A stretch of 64,000 nucleotides of DNA from Paramecium octaurelia (lineage: Eukaryota > Ciliophora > Oligohymenophorea > Peniculida > Parameciidae): assembly GCA_905182995.1 (NCBI GenBank), contig CAJJDP010000061.1, forward strand, positions 268,149-332,148, given 5' to 3'. A model generated the notes under the pieces. The model was given only the letters and a program-made list of their open reading frames with translations, had not been told where the DNA came from and did no database searches. The position numbers were made by a program, and so were the translations under genes. Of this stretch, positions 27,288 through 38,894 are shown one piece after another. The stretch's first letter is position 1; every line of letters starts with the position of its first letter.

Positions 27288-28265
27288 TCATTCTAAAAAG
27301 TCATTATTGAATGTTTATTGTTATTATTATTATTATTGCTATTACTAATATTATTAATATAATTGTTATTATTATTATTATGTTAATTATTGTTATTACT
27401 ATTATTATTATTACTGTTATTATTACTATTACTATAACAATTATTATTACTAGAACTATTACTATTATGCTTATTATACCAATTCTTCTTTCAATTTCCA
27501 CCATCTACCATTTCCTATAAATTTTGTTATTCCTATCTCTTGGAGTCTTGTTCTCAATCCTTTATCACTTGTAACAACTGTAGTTTAGCTATTATTTTAA
27601 CCTAGACACAATTTAACTATTAAATCATCTGCTATTTCTGGATAAGCTGACTAAATGCTAAAATTGATAAATTTTTAATTATTTAGAATTTTAAATGTTG
27701 TTATTTTGTCCTACTACCTTAATTCATGAAAATATTTGAAGGGCTCATATTTAGATAATTTTTATCTTATTTTTTCAATTTTATTCATTTTATAAACATC
27801 CCATATTAAGTGAACTTCATCTAGCTATTATTCATTCAATTAAAACCAAATCAATATGATTTTTAATACCTTTTTTATTTATTTTTTCGGTTAGCCTCTA
27901 AATTTATTCCATTAATGACATGCATACTTAATATTATTACAATCTATGTATAATATTTTTGTATTGGATATGATTTAAATGATATTCAATTCGATAAATT
28001 GCTATCTTCCTTCATTTTAATCATTTAATGATTAGACAACTTGATCAACATTCCAATTGTACCTCTTTAATAATCTGTAATTTTTTTTATGATCACAAAA
28101 CCCCATACTTTAAAGTTATGCGAAATGAGGAGTGCCATAAGAATGTTATTAATATTGATTGTGGTAATGCTACTAATTTTAAGGGAGAGGTTATTTAAAT
28201 TGAGACAGCCATTATTATTGTTCTATGTAAAGAGGATGGAGATTATTATTTTATTAATTATTCAT
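27288..28265 (-). CDS. UBA-NYN protein with polyglutamine C-terminus
   Basis: 325 residues, intronless, exactly 326 codons with stop. The first 45 residues are Gln/Asn/His-rich. Residues about 50-85 form a UBA-like domain (LQSMGFCDHKKNYRLLKRYN then WNVDQVVQSLND). A NYN/PIN-fold nuclease domain follows: ILYIDCNNIKYACH, DEVHLIWDVYK, YPEIADDLIVKLC and TTVVTSDKGLRTRLQEIG; the acidic residues in IDCNN, ADD and TSDKG are those expected to bind metal. It then ends with about 50 mostly Gln residues coded by TAA/TAG. NYN domains cleave or process RNA; UBA domains bind ubiquitin. Pairing the two suggests ubiquitin-guided RNA turnover, which is inference. Confidence 0.75.
27310..27475 (-). repeat. TAA/TAG trinucleotide repeat encoding polyglutamine
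   Basis: Imperfect ATT/ATA triplet array on the plus strand, which is TAA/TAG on the coding strand. It sits inside the C-terminus of the UBA-NYN gene and translates almost entirely to Gln with a few Leu, Tyr and Thr. In the standard code it would be solid stops. Confidence 0.85.
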
Positions 28266-28564
28266 ATTAAAATTAAAATTATAAAACTTAGCATAAGAGT
28301 ATTTACATCAAGTTTATCGATAATTAGATTGATTCCATTAAATAATAATTAAAAAGCAAAGAAGAGAACTCTATAATATGAACATTGCTCATGATGAATA
28401 TTAGTTATAATAGCTTCACTGTAGATAAATAAGATGAATATTTCACAAGAGATTAGAGTGGGTCTTGAATTTGAATTCAATCTTATTAGATAACTTAGGT
28501 AATTAACTCTTCACATAAATCAAGGTTTATAACAAAACTATCAATATTAACAATTAATATTTAA

Positions 28565-29888
28565 TCAATTTTTGTAAATTCTAATTTGCTATGAGATCTT
28601 CATTTTGCAAATTGGACATAATTACAAATTTTTACTACATTTGAAACAAGTAGAATTGTGCTTACAAGGTAGACAAAGTGCATCTCGTTCATTTTCATTA
28701 CACAGTGTACAAAAATTGTATTCATTATAATTTATACTGAATTTATCTAATTAACAAAGGTATTAATTAACTGTTCCAATCCTGACGACAGTCATTTCAT
28801 CATCTAAGGTAAGTGGGTAATTTTAACTTGGTTTTCCGTCTTCAGATAATCTTAGCCAAGTTCTAGAATAATAAATAAATTGTTATGTACCCATTAGTAG
28901 AGGAATGATCTTCAATAGTTACATTTTTGTCAACCAGATAAAATTTAGCGTGCAAATTAGAAAGATGATGATCTTCAGGAAATGCAATATCGGCATTAGC
29001 CTTTCTACCAAAGGTGACTGAGGTTTTGTCTTGATTAAGATGAAAACTAATTTGTTCTTCGCAGTTTGGTCCTTCAAGAACAAGGAGTCCAAGTTGAATG
29101 CCATTGGAGACCTCTTCCAATTGAGAGACTTAGAATAAATTGCTACCAAGTTCAATTAGCATACCTAGGAAGAGGTTCATTCGTTTTTAAATTTTTATAT
29201 ATGTTCCTGTGGTGCTTCCGATATCCCTAATATAAAACTATAAATAATCATTACAAAGATTTATACCTTAGAATCTTAGTATGTAATCTCAGCGTGAAAT
29301 CTGCTAATATTTTCTTCCAAAATAAGAATTTAATTGCTTGAATGTCTTCCAATCTTTGCACCAGGTTATTTGACGCAATAGAAATTGTTTTATTAACTCT
29401 CTAGAGGCTATAAGATGAGTTGATTTTCAATTAAATTAGTCATTTTGTTCTAAGAACTATATAACTCATCATATTGATTAATGATTGATTAGCTTTATTT
29501 TTCTTAACAAGCATTTACATTCTTTTAGAGAGTGAATTCTTCATTGGGCTATTTTTTGATGGTATTTAACTTAATTTAACACAAGTATATGCTATATTCT
29601 TTCAACCCTGTTGATATCCCTACCGATTAGATAATGGTTACAATTCATTAACTTTTTTTTGATTATTTTCTAGCTGATTCCCAATTCTTCTTCCAAATCG
29701 TTCTCTGTTATTTCTTCCAGAATGGAGCCATCGATTGAGCAATTCACTAAGATAGAACTTGGAAACAACATACCAAACTTGTCCTCCATCTAACCCAGTC
29801 CAATAAATTAGAGCCAAATAACAACATCAGACACTTGCCATTTCTTGGGTTCTTTTGGCAAGAGTAGATAAAGAGAATCATAATCCAT
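28565..29888 (-). CDS. SAM-FHA-FHA-RING protein, likely E3 ubiquitin ligase
   Basis: 414 residues; three introns (22, 29 and 28 bases) close the frame. Domain order: SAM (about 15-85; WQVSDVVIWLQFIGLGQMED, then ITENDLEEELGI), linker, FHA1 (about 165-225; GAKIGRHSSN, ISRFHAEITY, DIGSTTGTYIK), FHA2 (about 240-330; TFGRKANADIAF, HLSNLHAKFYL, DHSSTNGTWL), and a C-terminal C3HC4 RING (about 365-414; FCTLCNENERDALCLPCKH, CFKCSKNLQLCPIC) ending in IRIYKN as in IAP/MULAN-type RINGs. FHA domains bind phosphothreonine, SAM domains oligomerise or bind partners, and the RING recruits a ubiquitin-loaded E2. A phosphorylation-triggered ubiquitin ligase is the natural reading. CHFR and RNF8 also pair FHA with RING but differ in layout. 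Confidence 0.85.
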
Positions 29889-29944
29889 TTATAAAATATT
29901 AATATTCCCGAGCTAATTCAGTTTATTTAGTGAGAAAATAAAGA

Positions 29945-31383
29945 TCATTTAATAAAGGCTATCACAATTGTAATATCGTCTATGACTTCGTCCTCTCTTT
30001 GCCAAGCCTCTCTTGCTAACTAAACCAATTTCTAACAAGCTCCTTGACTGTCATCCCTTTTGTAATATTCATAAACAGTCTCAACAACTTACTCATTAGA
30101 TAGAAATCTAATTCATAACTATAATATGATACTCCCAAATTCCATCTGAAGCAACAACAATAAATTTGTCACATGGCAAAAGAGAATGCTTAAATATTTC
30201 TGGTTCGCAAATTACTCCAACTTAACTGGCAATATAATCCCCAAAACTCCTTGACATTGCTAACCCAGGCACATCTTCATCCTATTTCCAAACTCTTGCT
30301 GGTCCTATAGGATTTCCGTCTTCATCACTGTAAGCCTATACTCTCCCTCCTCTTTAGAGAATTCTAGCTTATTCCAAAAAGCAATCTGGCTTATGATCTT
30401 TCGATAATTCTATAACAGATAATTTGTTATCGAATCTGCCTATGATGGCTCTACTATCTCCAATATTTGCACAATATAACACGTTATCAAAAGATAGAAC
30501 AACTACTGTTGTTGCCCCAGAGTATGTTATATCAATTCCACTATCCATCAATTCGTCGTTTGTCTACAAAAAGCAATTTTTGAGCACTAAATTAATTTAC
30601 TTATCTCTTTCATAACAAGTAGTCAAATTGACAACTCCTTATTGAACAAATTGCGGAAGCACTTCTCGTAAAAATTAGGCTACTTAATGACCATTTGTGC
30701 CATGTCCATCAGACACTTGAATGTACCAATCATTTTCTCTATTACAAAATCTTTAAATTAATTTGTAAATATCTTAATTTGTTTTAGTTTATCCATTATA
30801 GAGCATACCTGCAGCACTTTGCCCATTTGCTTTCGCTATTTACAATTGCATTGTAGAGATGTCTGGATTACTGATTGAACGAGGCCCCTTAAATAATTTA
30901 GGCTTTAGTATTAACTATTGTTATTATTTAGTCATTTCCATTAATTTTTAATACTTTTTCTGAATTGTTTATTAGTTATAAAGATCTTTTGGTTACTAAA
31001 CTTGAGATTGTTTATTTTCGCATTTGTCTTATTTAATTTTTAGTAACAAAGAGAGAGCACTTGTTGAAAGATTCTAGGAGTTCTCCTTAGTTTCAATTAA
31101 TTTGCTATTTTAACGTGCATGTGTTTTCTTTAATAAAACGCTACTCACATCCTTGAAATCCTTTCCACTTGCAGGCCTAGACTTTTTTGCTTCTATTTTT
31201 GAAGATCCCCCGCTATTTCTGTTACTGGAAACTAAGTACCTAATTTGCATAACAATTACATCCTTACTTATTGGCTGTCACTATAGGGGATTTTAAGCGA
31301 GCCTATTATTCTTGCTCGTTCTTCCTTTTCAATAAACTAGCATATAATTTATCTGGTGATATTTGCGAAACCTTCTATTTCAT
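29945..31383 (-). CDS. PP2C-family protein phosphatase
   Basis: 461 residues, two introns (28 and 25 bases), frame closes. A Ser/Lys/Gln-rich N-terminal region of about 190 residues precedes a PP2C catalytic domain: WYIQVSDGHGTNGHQVAQFL, SGATTVVVLSFDNVLYCANI, GDSRAIIGRF, LSKDHKPD, GLAMSRSFGDYIAS, KFIVVASDGIWEF and DDITIVIAF. These include the metal-binding aspartates of the family, which removes phosphate from Ser/Thr using Mn/Mg. The usual DGHGG reads DGHGT. The long N-terminus may target or regulate it. The start codon is only 37 bases from that of the PX gene on the other strand. Confidence 0.9.
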
Positions 31384-31420
31384 CTAATATTTTGATAGTT
31401 AAATATAATTTATTATTATT
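31384..31420. promoter_or_regulatory. 37-bp divergent intergenic region
   Basis: All that separates the PP2C start (minus) from the PX-protein start (plus). It contains TATAATTTATTATTATTATG-like AT-rich DNA only. Core promoter elements must be minimal or extend into coding sequence. Confidence 0.4.
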
Positions 31421-32687
31421 ATGATATAAAATGTGATTGATGTAGTTGAGTTCCAAACTACTACCCAATCACTATTTTCAAAGCAAACATACTACACAAT
31501 AAAAGGATCTGACAAAGAAGGAAATTTCGAAGTGCATCGTAGATTCAAGGATTTCGTGGCTTTAAGAAATCTTCTGGCTCTTCAATGGCCAGGATGCTAT
31601 GTCCCAAGTCTACCTGGCAAGAAACTCTTTAATGGAAATGATGCAAAGACCATCAATGATAGAAAAAAATTCTTGCATGCTTTCTGTTAAAAGTTGAGTC
31701 TATTGCCTCATCTATTCCAAACAGAAGAAGTGTCACAAATATTCTTAAGATCGAAAGATGAAAAAATCTATAAAAAATTGGAATCTATTAAATCTCCATC
31801 TTCCCAAGATCTTCTTGCAAAATACTAAAATATATTTGCTGATATTTTAGATGTATTAATATATGATTTAATGTGAAGGTGGCAATCGAAGCAAGCACAC
31901 TTAAGGAGATTGACAATTTTGCAGATTAAGTAAGAAATTATAGTATAAAATTAAAAAACATAAAAAAGATAATTAAGGATAGTGTGTAATCAGGTAGGAA
32001 TTACAACAATTGTTTAGAAGAAATCATCAAAACTAGATTAATAAATTTTGAAAATACATTTGTTTCCTAGTTTGTTAACTCAGATCAATCCATGTTAATT
32101 TTTAATCGAATTAAGCAGGAATTAGTTGACACTTATTAAGAAAAATAAGTTTTTACTCAAAATAACATTGAAATCTTGTTAGATTTAATTAGATTAGAAT
32201 CTAAGGATTGCAAAGTATACATTAATTATTTATGATTAAGATTGTGTTAAAATAAATTAATGACAAAATTAATATGGAAAATAAAGTTAAAAGCTTAGAA
32301 AATAAAATTATTGAATCTGAGAAACAATTAGAAAAGTTGAATTAAGGAAAGGTGTCCTTTAAAAATTTGATTAAACAGAAAACACCTGAAAATGCTAAAA
32401 AAGAAATTGAATAAGATATAGCTGATACTGTTAAAGAATTAAAATAGTTATCAGAATTAATTGTTTTGATTAATAAAATATTGGCACTGAAAGAACGAAT
32501 TAGATATGAAAATGACAAAAATTAATAATTTAAAGAAATAATTGAAGTTTTGTAATAGATGGAATTAGAAAGTATTAAAATAGAGTCGTAATATTGGGGA
32601 TTCATTTTAAATGAAACAAATTAGCTAATTACTAAAACATCATACCAATAACAATAAGAAATAGAGTGTTAAACTAATGTAGAATGA
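31421..32687 (+). CDS. PX-domain protein, sorting nexin-like
   Basis: 404 residues, two 26-base introns, frame closes. Residues about 1-110 form a PX domain: YYTIKGSDKEGNFEVHRRFK (phosphoinositide-binding RRF), DFVALRNLLALQWPGCYVPS, LPGKKLFN and RKKFLHAFCQKL. The remaining 270 residues are helical and coiled, consistent with a BAR-like region. PX-BAR sorting nexins bind PI3P on endosomes and bend membrane for cargo recycling. The second half is too divergent to assign a subfamily. Confidence 0.85.
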
Positions 32688-33260
32688 ATTTTTATAATTT
32701 TAAATGTCTCATAAATTTAATAAGTTTCTTCATCATTTATATAATCCATAAGCTAAATACAAGGTTTTATTAAGTAATAAATTAGTAATGTGAAAATACC
32801 ACTATTATTGAAAATTTATTTTATATAATATTTATTCTATCCAATTTGATAAGATTAATTCTGTTTGTATAGAAAAAAGAAAATTTGCATTTTCTTCATT
32901 TACTAAGAGTAATAAACTTAATTAACATTCTATTCATAAATGGTTTATCATTTTAATAACAAATTAGTTTGAATTAGATCTTAGATTGCTTCAGATAACC
33001 TAATTTGAATTTATTAGAAGACTGATTCATAAATAATTTTTTCACTTTTTTTAAAAAGTTTATAGACACATTCAATCTTTTAGTTTTTTTCACATTTTAT
33101 TCAAGTTATAAATTTTAGATAACAATTCTAAAGAAATTTGGCCAAATTGAAAATGTGAATAGATATATTTATCACTTACTATTCTACCATTTTGGTAAAA
33201 ACTAAGAAATTTTATAGTTAAAATGTTCCTTCATTATATATTATTTATTATATTTCTAGG
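32688..33260. other. Convergent intergenic region, no gene seen
   Basis: About 570 very AT-rich bases between the 3' ends of two convergent genes. Long T and A runs; no frame with gene-like composition. Confidence 0.5.
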
Positions 33261-34031
33261 TCAATTATCTTCATTGTCAAGTTCTCCTCTTAAGCTATCA
33301 ACCATTTGTTCAGTTTGTCTTTGTAACTCTTCTGGTGATAATTCACTTTAACCTGGAGTCTTTTCATATGCTGCTTCTAAGTCCCAGCTTGGTGCTTATT
33401 CCATTTATGGAGTTTCAGTCTATTGGAATCTGCTTTCAAATTGAGACATTTCCAAAAGTGACAATTCTTCTGGAAGTAATTTAAGTGGTTAACCATTCTC
33501 ATCTAACAAATCTAATTTATCAATTGCTCTGACATAATCTAAATTATCATCTTATGGAATATGAGCCATAGGAGGAGATGGGGAATCTTCAATAAGAGCT
33601 TATTTTCCCATATCAGGTGATGAACCGTCATTTGTGAATAAATCTGCAAAATTAATTTCCTTTTAAGGAGTTTAATCTAATGTTTCTTCTACATAAACTT
33701 AATTTTCATTGTCACCAACTTGTGCAAATGACTTATGAGCCTTATTCAAAGCATTATGAATAGCATTTCTTTCTTTTTATTCAGCCTTTTCAATTCTGTC
33801 CTAGTTTGTTAATGCGTTGACAACGACTTCTGAAGAGGAAGTAACTCCAACATTATTGCTCAAATCATAAGACTCTCCAACATTTTAAGATCTATATTGC
33901 AATTATACAATTTGTTACTCAATTTGAACCAAATTTTAGGCATGCTTAGTTCCTTTATTTGACTTGTGTTTTCTAATGTTTGCTCCATTCGCTAATACTA
34001 AAATCAAGAGAAGGATAACTATGAATTTCAT
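33261..34031 (-). CDS. Secreted or vesicular acidic protein, unassigned
   Basis: 256 residues, intronless, frame exact. It starts with a clean signal peptide (MKFIVILLLILVLANG), then a basic stretch (NIRKHKSNKG) that could be a processing site, then acidic, Gln- and Pro-rich sequence with no second membrane segment (SSPDMGKQALIEDSPSPPMA; ending VDSLRGELDNEDN). Entry into the secretory pathway is well supported; beyond that I recognise no family. Trichocyst or surface cargo are possibilities only. Confidence 0.75.
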
Positions 34032-34484
34032 TTGATTATATTATTAATCCGTTTTATATTTATCTAAAATAAATATTGTACTCTAATAAAAATAGTCTTT
34101 TATCGTTTTCCTTATTCACTTAATGAAAAATACAACACATAAACATTCATCATAGATTCGACAATATAAAATTAAGAATCATAGAAAATTTATAATATAA
34201 AACATATTATTTAACTATTGAAAAAATTTGATTGTAATATAGGACTTTATTGCAGATTTTTTAGACAAATAAATAAGCTGAATAAGTTCTATTGAATCAA
34301 TAATGGAATATGAAAGAAATATTTATAATTTTTGATGTAATTTATTATTATTTAATCTGGCCTTAATTACACTTTTTAGAGGCTTTACTTATAAAGAAAC
34401 CACTCCAAGTCTTTGAAGACTATATAAGAACAATAATATGAGGATAAACAGAACAAAAATGATCAAGTGTTTTTAGAATAGATA
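34032..34484. other. Intergenic, no gene seen
   Basis: About 450 AT-rich bases upstream of the secreted protein gene and downstream of the Cdt1-like gene. No gene-like frame found. Confidence 0.5.
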
Positions 34485-35432
34485 TCAATTACACAAAAAT
34501 GAATTCAATATACATTACTTATTTAATTAAGTTAGAGAAGCTCTATCTAACTAAATCATCCACCTTTGTTTATTTATATGATTCATTAGAATCTATATTT
34601 TATCTGGGACCAAATTCATTATATTTTTTAGAGCTCTTTCTATCTCACTTTTAACTTTATTGAAATGAACACTTAGTATTGTAACTATATGATCATAAAA
34701 CATGAAACTAACTCCTCGTTTATCATAGTGTTCAGTCATGAAATTTAACATATCAAGATGTAACTATATTTATTCTTTAGTGAAGATTGTTTTCTTCAAC
34801 TTAATCGGTCGAACATCAGGACAATCATTCAAATCAAAATCATTATGATAGATTTTAAACTATGATCCAAATTGTTCGAAATCTTCACAATTAATTGTTG
34901 ATAAATATTGTTTGTGTTTCATTTAAACTAATTAATCGAGCTTTTCTCGTAATGATTGTATCCTTTTATTGATCAAATCAGATAGTTGTGCAATTTCTTA
35001 AGAAGATTTTACAATTGTTTTATTATCACACTTGTTAGAATTAATTTATGATGGATGTTAAATCACTATACCATCCTAAATCACTTTCAATTTGTATAAT
35101 TTAGGATCCAAATTCAATAACTAAAGTACTTAAATGATATCTGTGAAATTGTTCTGGACTGTAAACTATATTTAACATTAATTTCTTAAGTAATTCATTT
35201 CTATCTTGTTGCACAAATCCAAAAGAGATGCATACTTCTTCGGTAATGGATAAAAACCGCCTTTTTAATGTACTCCGAATTTTTATCTTAAGCTTAAGAA
35301 AGGAATAAAGGATGGATCCTATTTTCTTGTGATAGCTGATGTCGTTTCATCTTCAAATGAGTTAAAAAGGTCTAATTTCACCTTCTTGAGTGTAGGTTGG
35401 ATGCTATCACATATAAATAAGAAATCCGACAT
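34485..35432 (-). CDS. Cdt1-like protein (replication licensing), tentative
   Basis: 315 residues, intronless, frame exact. Residues about 60-125 match the layout of the Cdt1 geminin-binding domain: LPKKYASLLDLCNKIEMNYL, then an F/I pattern (NNFTDIIQVLQLLNLDPKLY) and KLKVIQDGIVI, comparable with the known LPxKYxxL...F..I...L...HLxQIKxIxPE block. A C-terminal helical region (VHFNKVKSEIERALKNIMNL) could correspond to the MCM-binding winged helix. Cdt1 loads the MCM helicase at origins. The match is by pattern only, and the key HLAQ residues are altered, so another winged-helix protein is possible. Confidence 0.5.
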
Positions 35433-35645
35433 ATAATTTTATTATTTCTGCCTCTCTCATTAACCGCACTATTTTAATTATAATATGTGCGCCTAAAATT
35501 AAATGTATAATTAAAATTTGACTATAAATTTTGCCGATATTTGACACATTAAAAATTGATTTGCAATACCATCCAAAATTAATAATAATTCTTATTTTCT
35601 TAAATAATATATCACAGAATTAAAATGTATAGCATAATATAAAAT

Positions 35646-36293
35646 TCAAGAAAATAATCCTTTTGGACCCTCTTCTTAGATGATGTTTTTCCAAGCTCCC
35701 CTATCGATATTTAACTTAATTTCTTATTTCTCTTTCACTCTCTATAACAATTTGTTAGCTTTTTCTATTTTAATGGTTTTTTTATCAACTCCCTTCACAA
35801 TTTCTGTTTTGATTTATTTCTTGGCCTACTCTATTTTTTTCTCTTCATTCTTTTTTATCAACCTTTAATCAATATTATTTGGATCGAATTTAGGAACAAT
35901 CAAATTATATTTCTTTTTATCAGGCTTCTTTTAATAAGAAATAAAAGCAGCATCATCAGGCATTAACTTTGCAAGAATCTATAATTATTAATTCACTTCG
36001 TCTTAATAAGATTTTATTTGTAATTCTTTTTCATCAATCTCCTTCTCCAAGTCTTATTCCTCATCAGAACTCTCTTCTATCAAATCTTATTATAAGTCCT
36101 TGAATTTCTTATTCAATTTTTCAACATTCAGATCATCATTAAATTTTTCATCCAATTTAAATCTTTTATCTCCTTTATATGATTTTTGCAATTCAACTAA
36201 CAGTTAACCTTTCTTGCCTGTAACCTTTTTCTTAAATTCGACATCCTTTACATCTCCTTTCAACCATTCATCAGCAAGAATTTTCCTAGCCAT
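35646..36293 (-). CDS. Highly charged protein, nucleolar-type, unassigned
   Basis: 215 residues, intronless, frame exact, ATG 36293. The N-terminus (MARKILADEWLKGDVKDVEF) is followed by YKGDKRFKLDEKFNDD, acidic serine stretches (EESSDEEQDLEKEID) and a Lys-rich C-terminal half with FDPNNIDQRLIKK, ending EEGPKGLFS. Alternating acidic and basic tracts are common in ribosome-biogenesis factors, and the DKRFKLDEKF segment loosely resembles NUC153-like motifs of that group. That is a weak resemblance; no function is claimed. Confidence 0.65.
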
Positions 36294-36346
36294 ATAAATA
36301 AATATATATAATTTCTCATATTATATATAAAATTTTATCTCAACGA

Positions 36347-36652
36347 ATGAATTACTATCCAGAAATATTAGAGTGAGTAATACTCCTTCTTAGATTTTTA
36401 TAATATTTCAAACTAATTTTTTTAAAATACAGAGCTTGCCATTTAAATTCTCAATAAATTTCCTAAATTGCAGATAGTTACAAATTAATTTGTTTTGTTA
36501 AAATTTTGTATTTCTATTATGTTCATTTTTGTAAACTACAAAATGTCCCATAAAATTAACTTAATTAATTAAAGAGGAAACCATTGCTTCTTAAATATAT
36601 CAGGCTAATTCTTATAGCATTTCAATAATAAGAAATATACCTAAAGGTTTGA
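36347..36652 (+). CDS. Candidate small protein, uncertain
   Basis: ATG 36347 followed by a 21-base GTGAGT...TTAG intron gives a 94-residue frame ending at 36652. It is rich in Leu, Tyr, Phe and Cys with no known motif. The splice signals are good, but composition is close to random AT-rich DNA. Confidence 0.3.
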
Positions 36653-36730
36653 ATACTTAAATGACGAATGTTTGTAAAAAAATGAATTGAAGTAATTTAT
36701 TACTAATAATAATTAGTTATTTTTAAAATA

Positions 36731-37464
36731 TCATTAAAGGAAAGTATTGAGTTATGGGTTTTATTACTGTCTCTAATTTAAGAGATTGCTTTGATTCAAT
36801 TAACTTTTAAACTTTTCAAGATGTTATCTACCCATAGATATATTTTTACTCACTGTAGTATCATTTCTAAACAATTATATAAATTATTTACCTGCCCTAG
36901 ACTATGTTTGATGTGGGATATTTATTAGTTGTGTAAGAATTATTGATCTGAAGTTAACTCTTTTGATAGCCAGAATCATGATAGTCTAGTTAAATAGGAG
37001 GTCTTATTTATTAGTTTTAACCAACTTCAATTTATTAGTTAGCATTAACGAACTATTGGGCACCGTTCTATGTTAATTAAATAATAAATACAACATAATT
37101 TAATGCATTTATATTATTATTAGCCACTTATTATTGATTTTAAAGTGTTGCTTTATTTTCTTAAGTTTAGACTTATGACTCTTCCTCAGACTCCGAATCG
37201 GAGGATTCTTCGCTTGAATCATCATTAATCAAATATTTTTTTATTTATGGGTTTGCCAAGATGGTTTACATTCCTTATTTAGCTCTTAAAAGAGTGGCTT
37301 ATTGAGCATCTTAAGTCCAAACGTAATTTGGATAAGGGTAATCCACATAGATTGGTTTGAATATGGGTACCTACACAGGGATTTGAACTTTCTATTAATT
37401 GGATAATAATATTTACTTGTATTCTCATTTCTGCATAATTAATACGATCTGGTGGAGGAAGCAT
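36731..37464 (-). CDS. Asn/Gln-rich protein, unassigned
   Basis: 218 residues, three introns (25, 27 and 25 bases), frame closes. A Pro/Tyr-rich N-terminus (MLPPPDRINYAEMRIQ, then VDYPYPNYVWTQDAQQATLL) is followed by an acidic serine block (DDSSEESSDSESEEES) and a long Asn/Gln-rich tail. The Ser-acid block looks like a casein-kinase-2 target. No family recognised. Confidence 0.65.
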
Positions 37465-37576
37465 ATTTTAAATTAACGATTATAAAATAAATTAATAATT
37501 AAAAATAATATTTTATTGCTTAAGCCTATCAAATATTTGCTGTAGAAATAACTTAATTTATCATATATACTCATAA

Positions 37577-38894
37577 TCATTTCTATGGAGTTTAGTGTTC
37601 TTCCTTTAATAGGTATGGAGAATTCTAATTCTATGAATATTGTTTAAGAGTTCTTAATATATTTTATGGATTTAAAACCATATCCTCAACTCTGACCATA
37701 TAATAAAGCTCCTTGTAATAATTATCTACAAAAATCTTGTAATATGAATAATATTGAGGATCTACCTTTGAGTATTCTGGAAGGTACATAACAATGCCAG
37801 GTTCTATTTATTTAATTTTTTATTTGAATTATTCGAGAAAGTCTTATGCTGGATTCTCTTCTTGTTTAATATCACTGAGGAGTGTTTTTGATCTTTAAAT
37901 AGACTCTTCATCATCCTGTTATTAACACTCCTTTTTATCATTTGACTTTCTTATCTTTTTCTAGGACTTTAGAGAACCGGATAATGGATCATTTTGAATG
38001 AACTTTTCAAGTTCTTCCACGAAGACTTTCATTTCTTTTGACCATTTAAATTTCTATTCGTTAATCTTTTCTAGAAGACTCCTCATTTTGTGATAGTGAG
38101 TTTAATTTACTTTAACTAACGGAGGATGTTCATTACATAATTTCATTTAAGTAGAAATCTATTTTGATTCACTTACAAAGTCTTGCCCTTTGGACCACTT
38201 CTTTTATTTTATCTTAACTCCATCATCCTTAGTCACTCTGGTTGACTCTTCTTAAAAATCTTATTCAATCTGATCTGGTAAATTATTTGTAGGGGTTGGC
38301 TCTTTATAGAAACTGGAAAATTCAAACTTATTATTAATCCTTGTACAGGCTTCTACCAAGAAATTTTGGGAGAATTTTTATTATTTATCTTATAACTCTT
38401 TTGTTAAAAATTCTGCTACTTCTTTTTGTATGTGATCGGGCAACTCTGTCAAAGATTTCCATACCGATTGATTAGGATAAGACTGGAGAGAAGCACACCT
38501 ATTTGGACACCCAGGTTTTATACTTACACAAGTTATTAAAGGGTGATAGGGAAGTCCTTTATTATTAAAAAACTTGCGCAGGATGTTTAAAACCATTTTC
38601 ATCAGCAATTTTTTCATCTTTTCTTCCTTTTATTTCTTTTTTAAAGAAACAGGATTTTGTTATTCTTACATAATTTCAGATTTAATTAATTCAATCTCTT
38701 TTAATATTTTTGTGGCTTTATACCAATATAATTCTATTATTCCAAATTTATTCATCTAAATATAGACCATCATTTATTTCAAAAACTTGTGTACGTCCAT
38801 ACCATAATAGCATTTTTAATAATTATTTTAAGCCCCCTTTACATAAGGATTGATAAATCATATAAGAGATTTTGAGTTATGAGATTTAAACCAT
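37577..38894 (-). CDS. Unassigned protein with a conserved-looking Cys/Pro segment
   Basis: 428 residues if it starts at ATG 38894 and a 31-base intron is removed; shorter starts at 38813 and 38755 are possible. The N-terminus includes SLCKGGLKQLLKMLLWYGRT and GIIELYWYKATKILKEIELI. The best-defined segment is GLPYHPLITCVSIKPGCPNR followed by SVWKSLTELPDHIQKEVAEF. The rest is hydrophilic and charged. The two cysteines in the middle segment are too few for a zinc finger by themselves. Unknown function. Confidence 0.6.

Noticed and set aside
27304-27520. Poly-Ile frames on both strands
   Set aside because: Shadow frames of the ATT/TAA triplet repeat; the real frame is polyglutamine.
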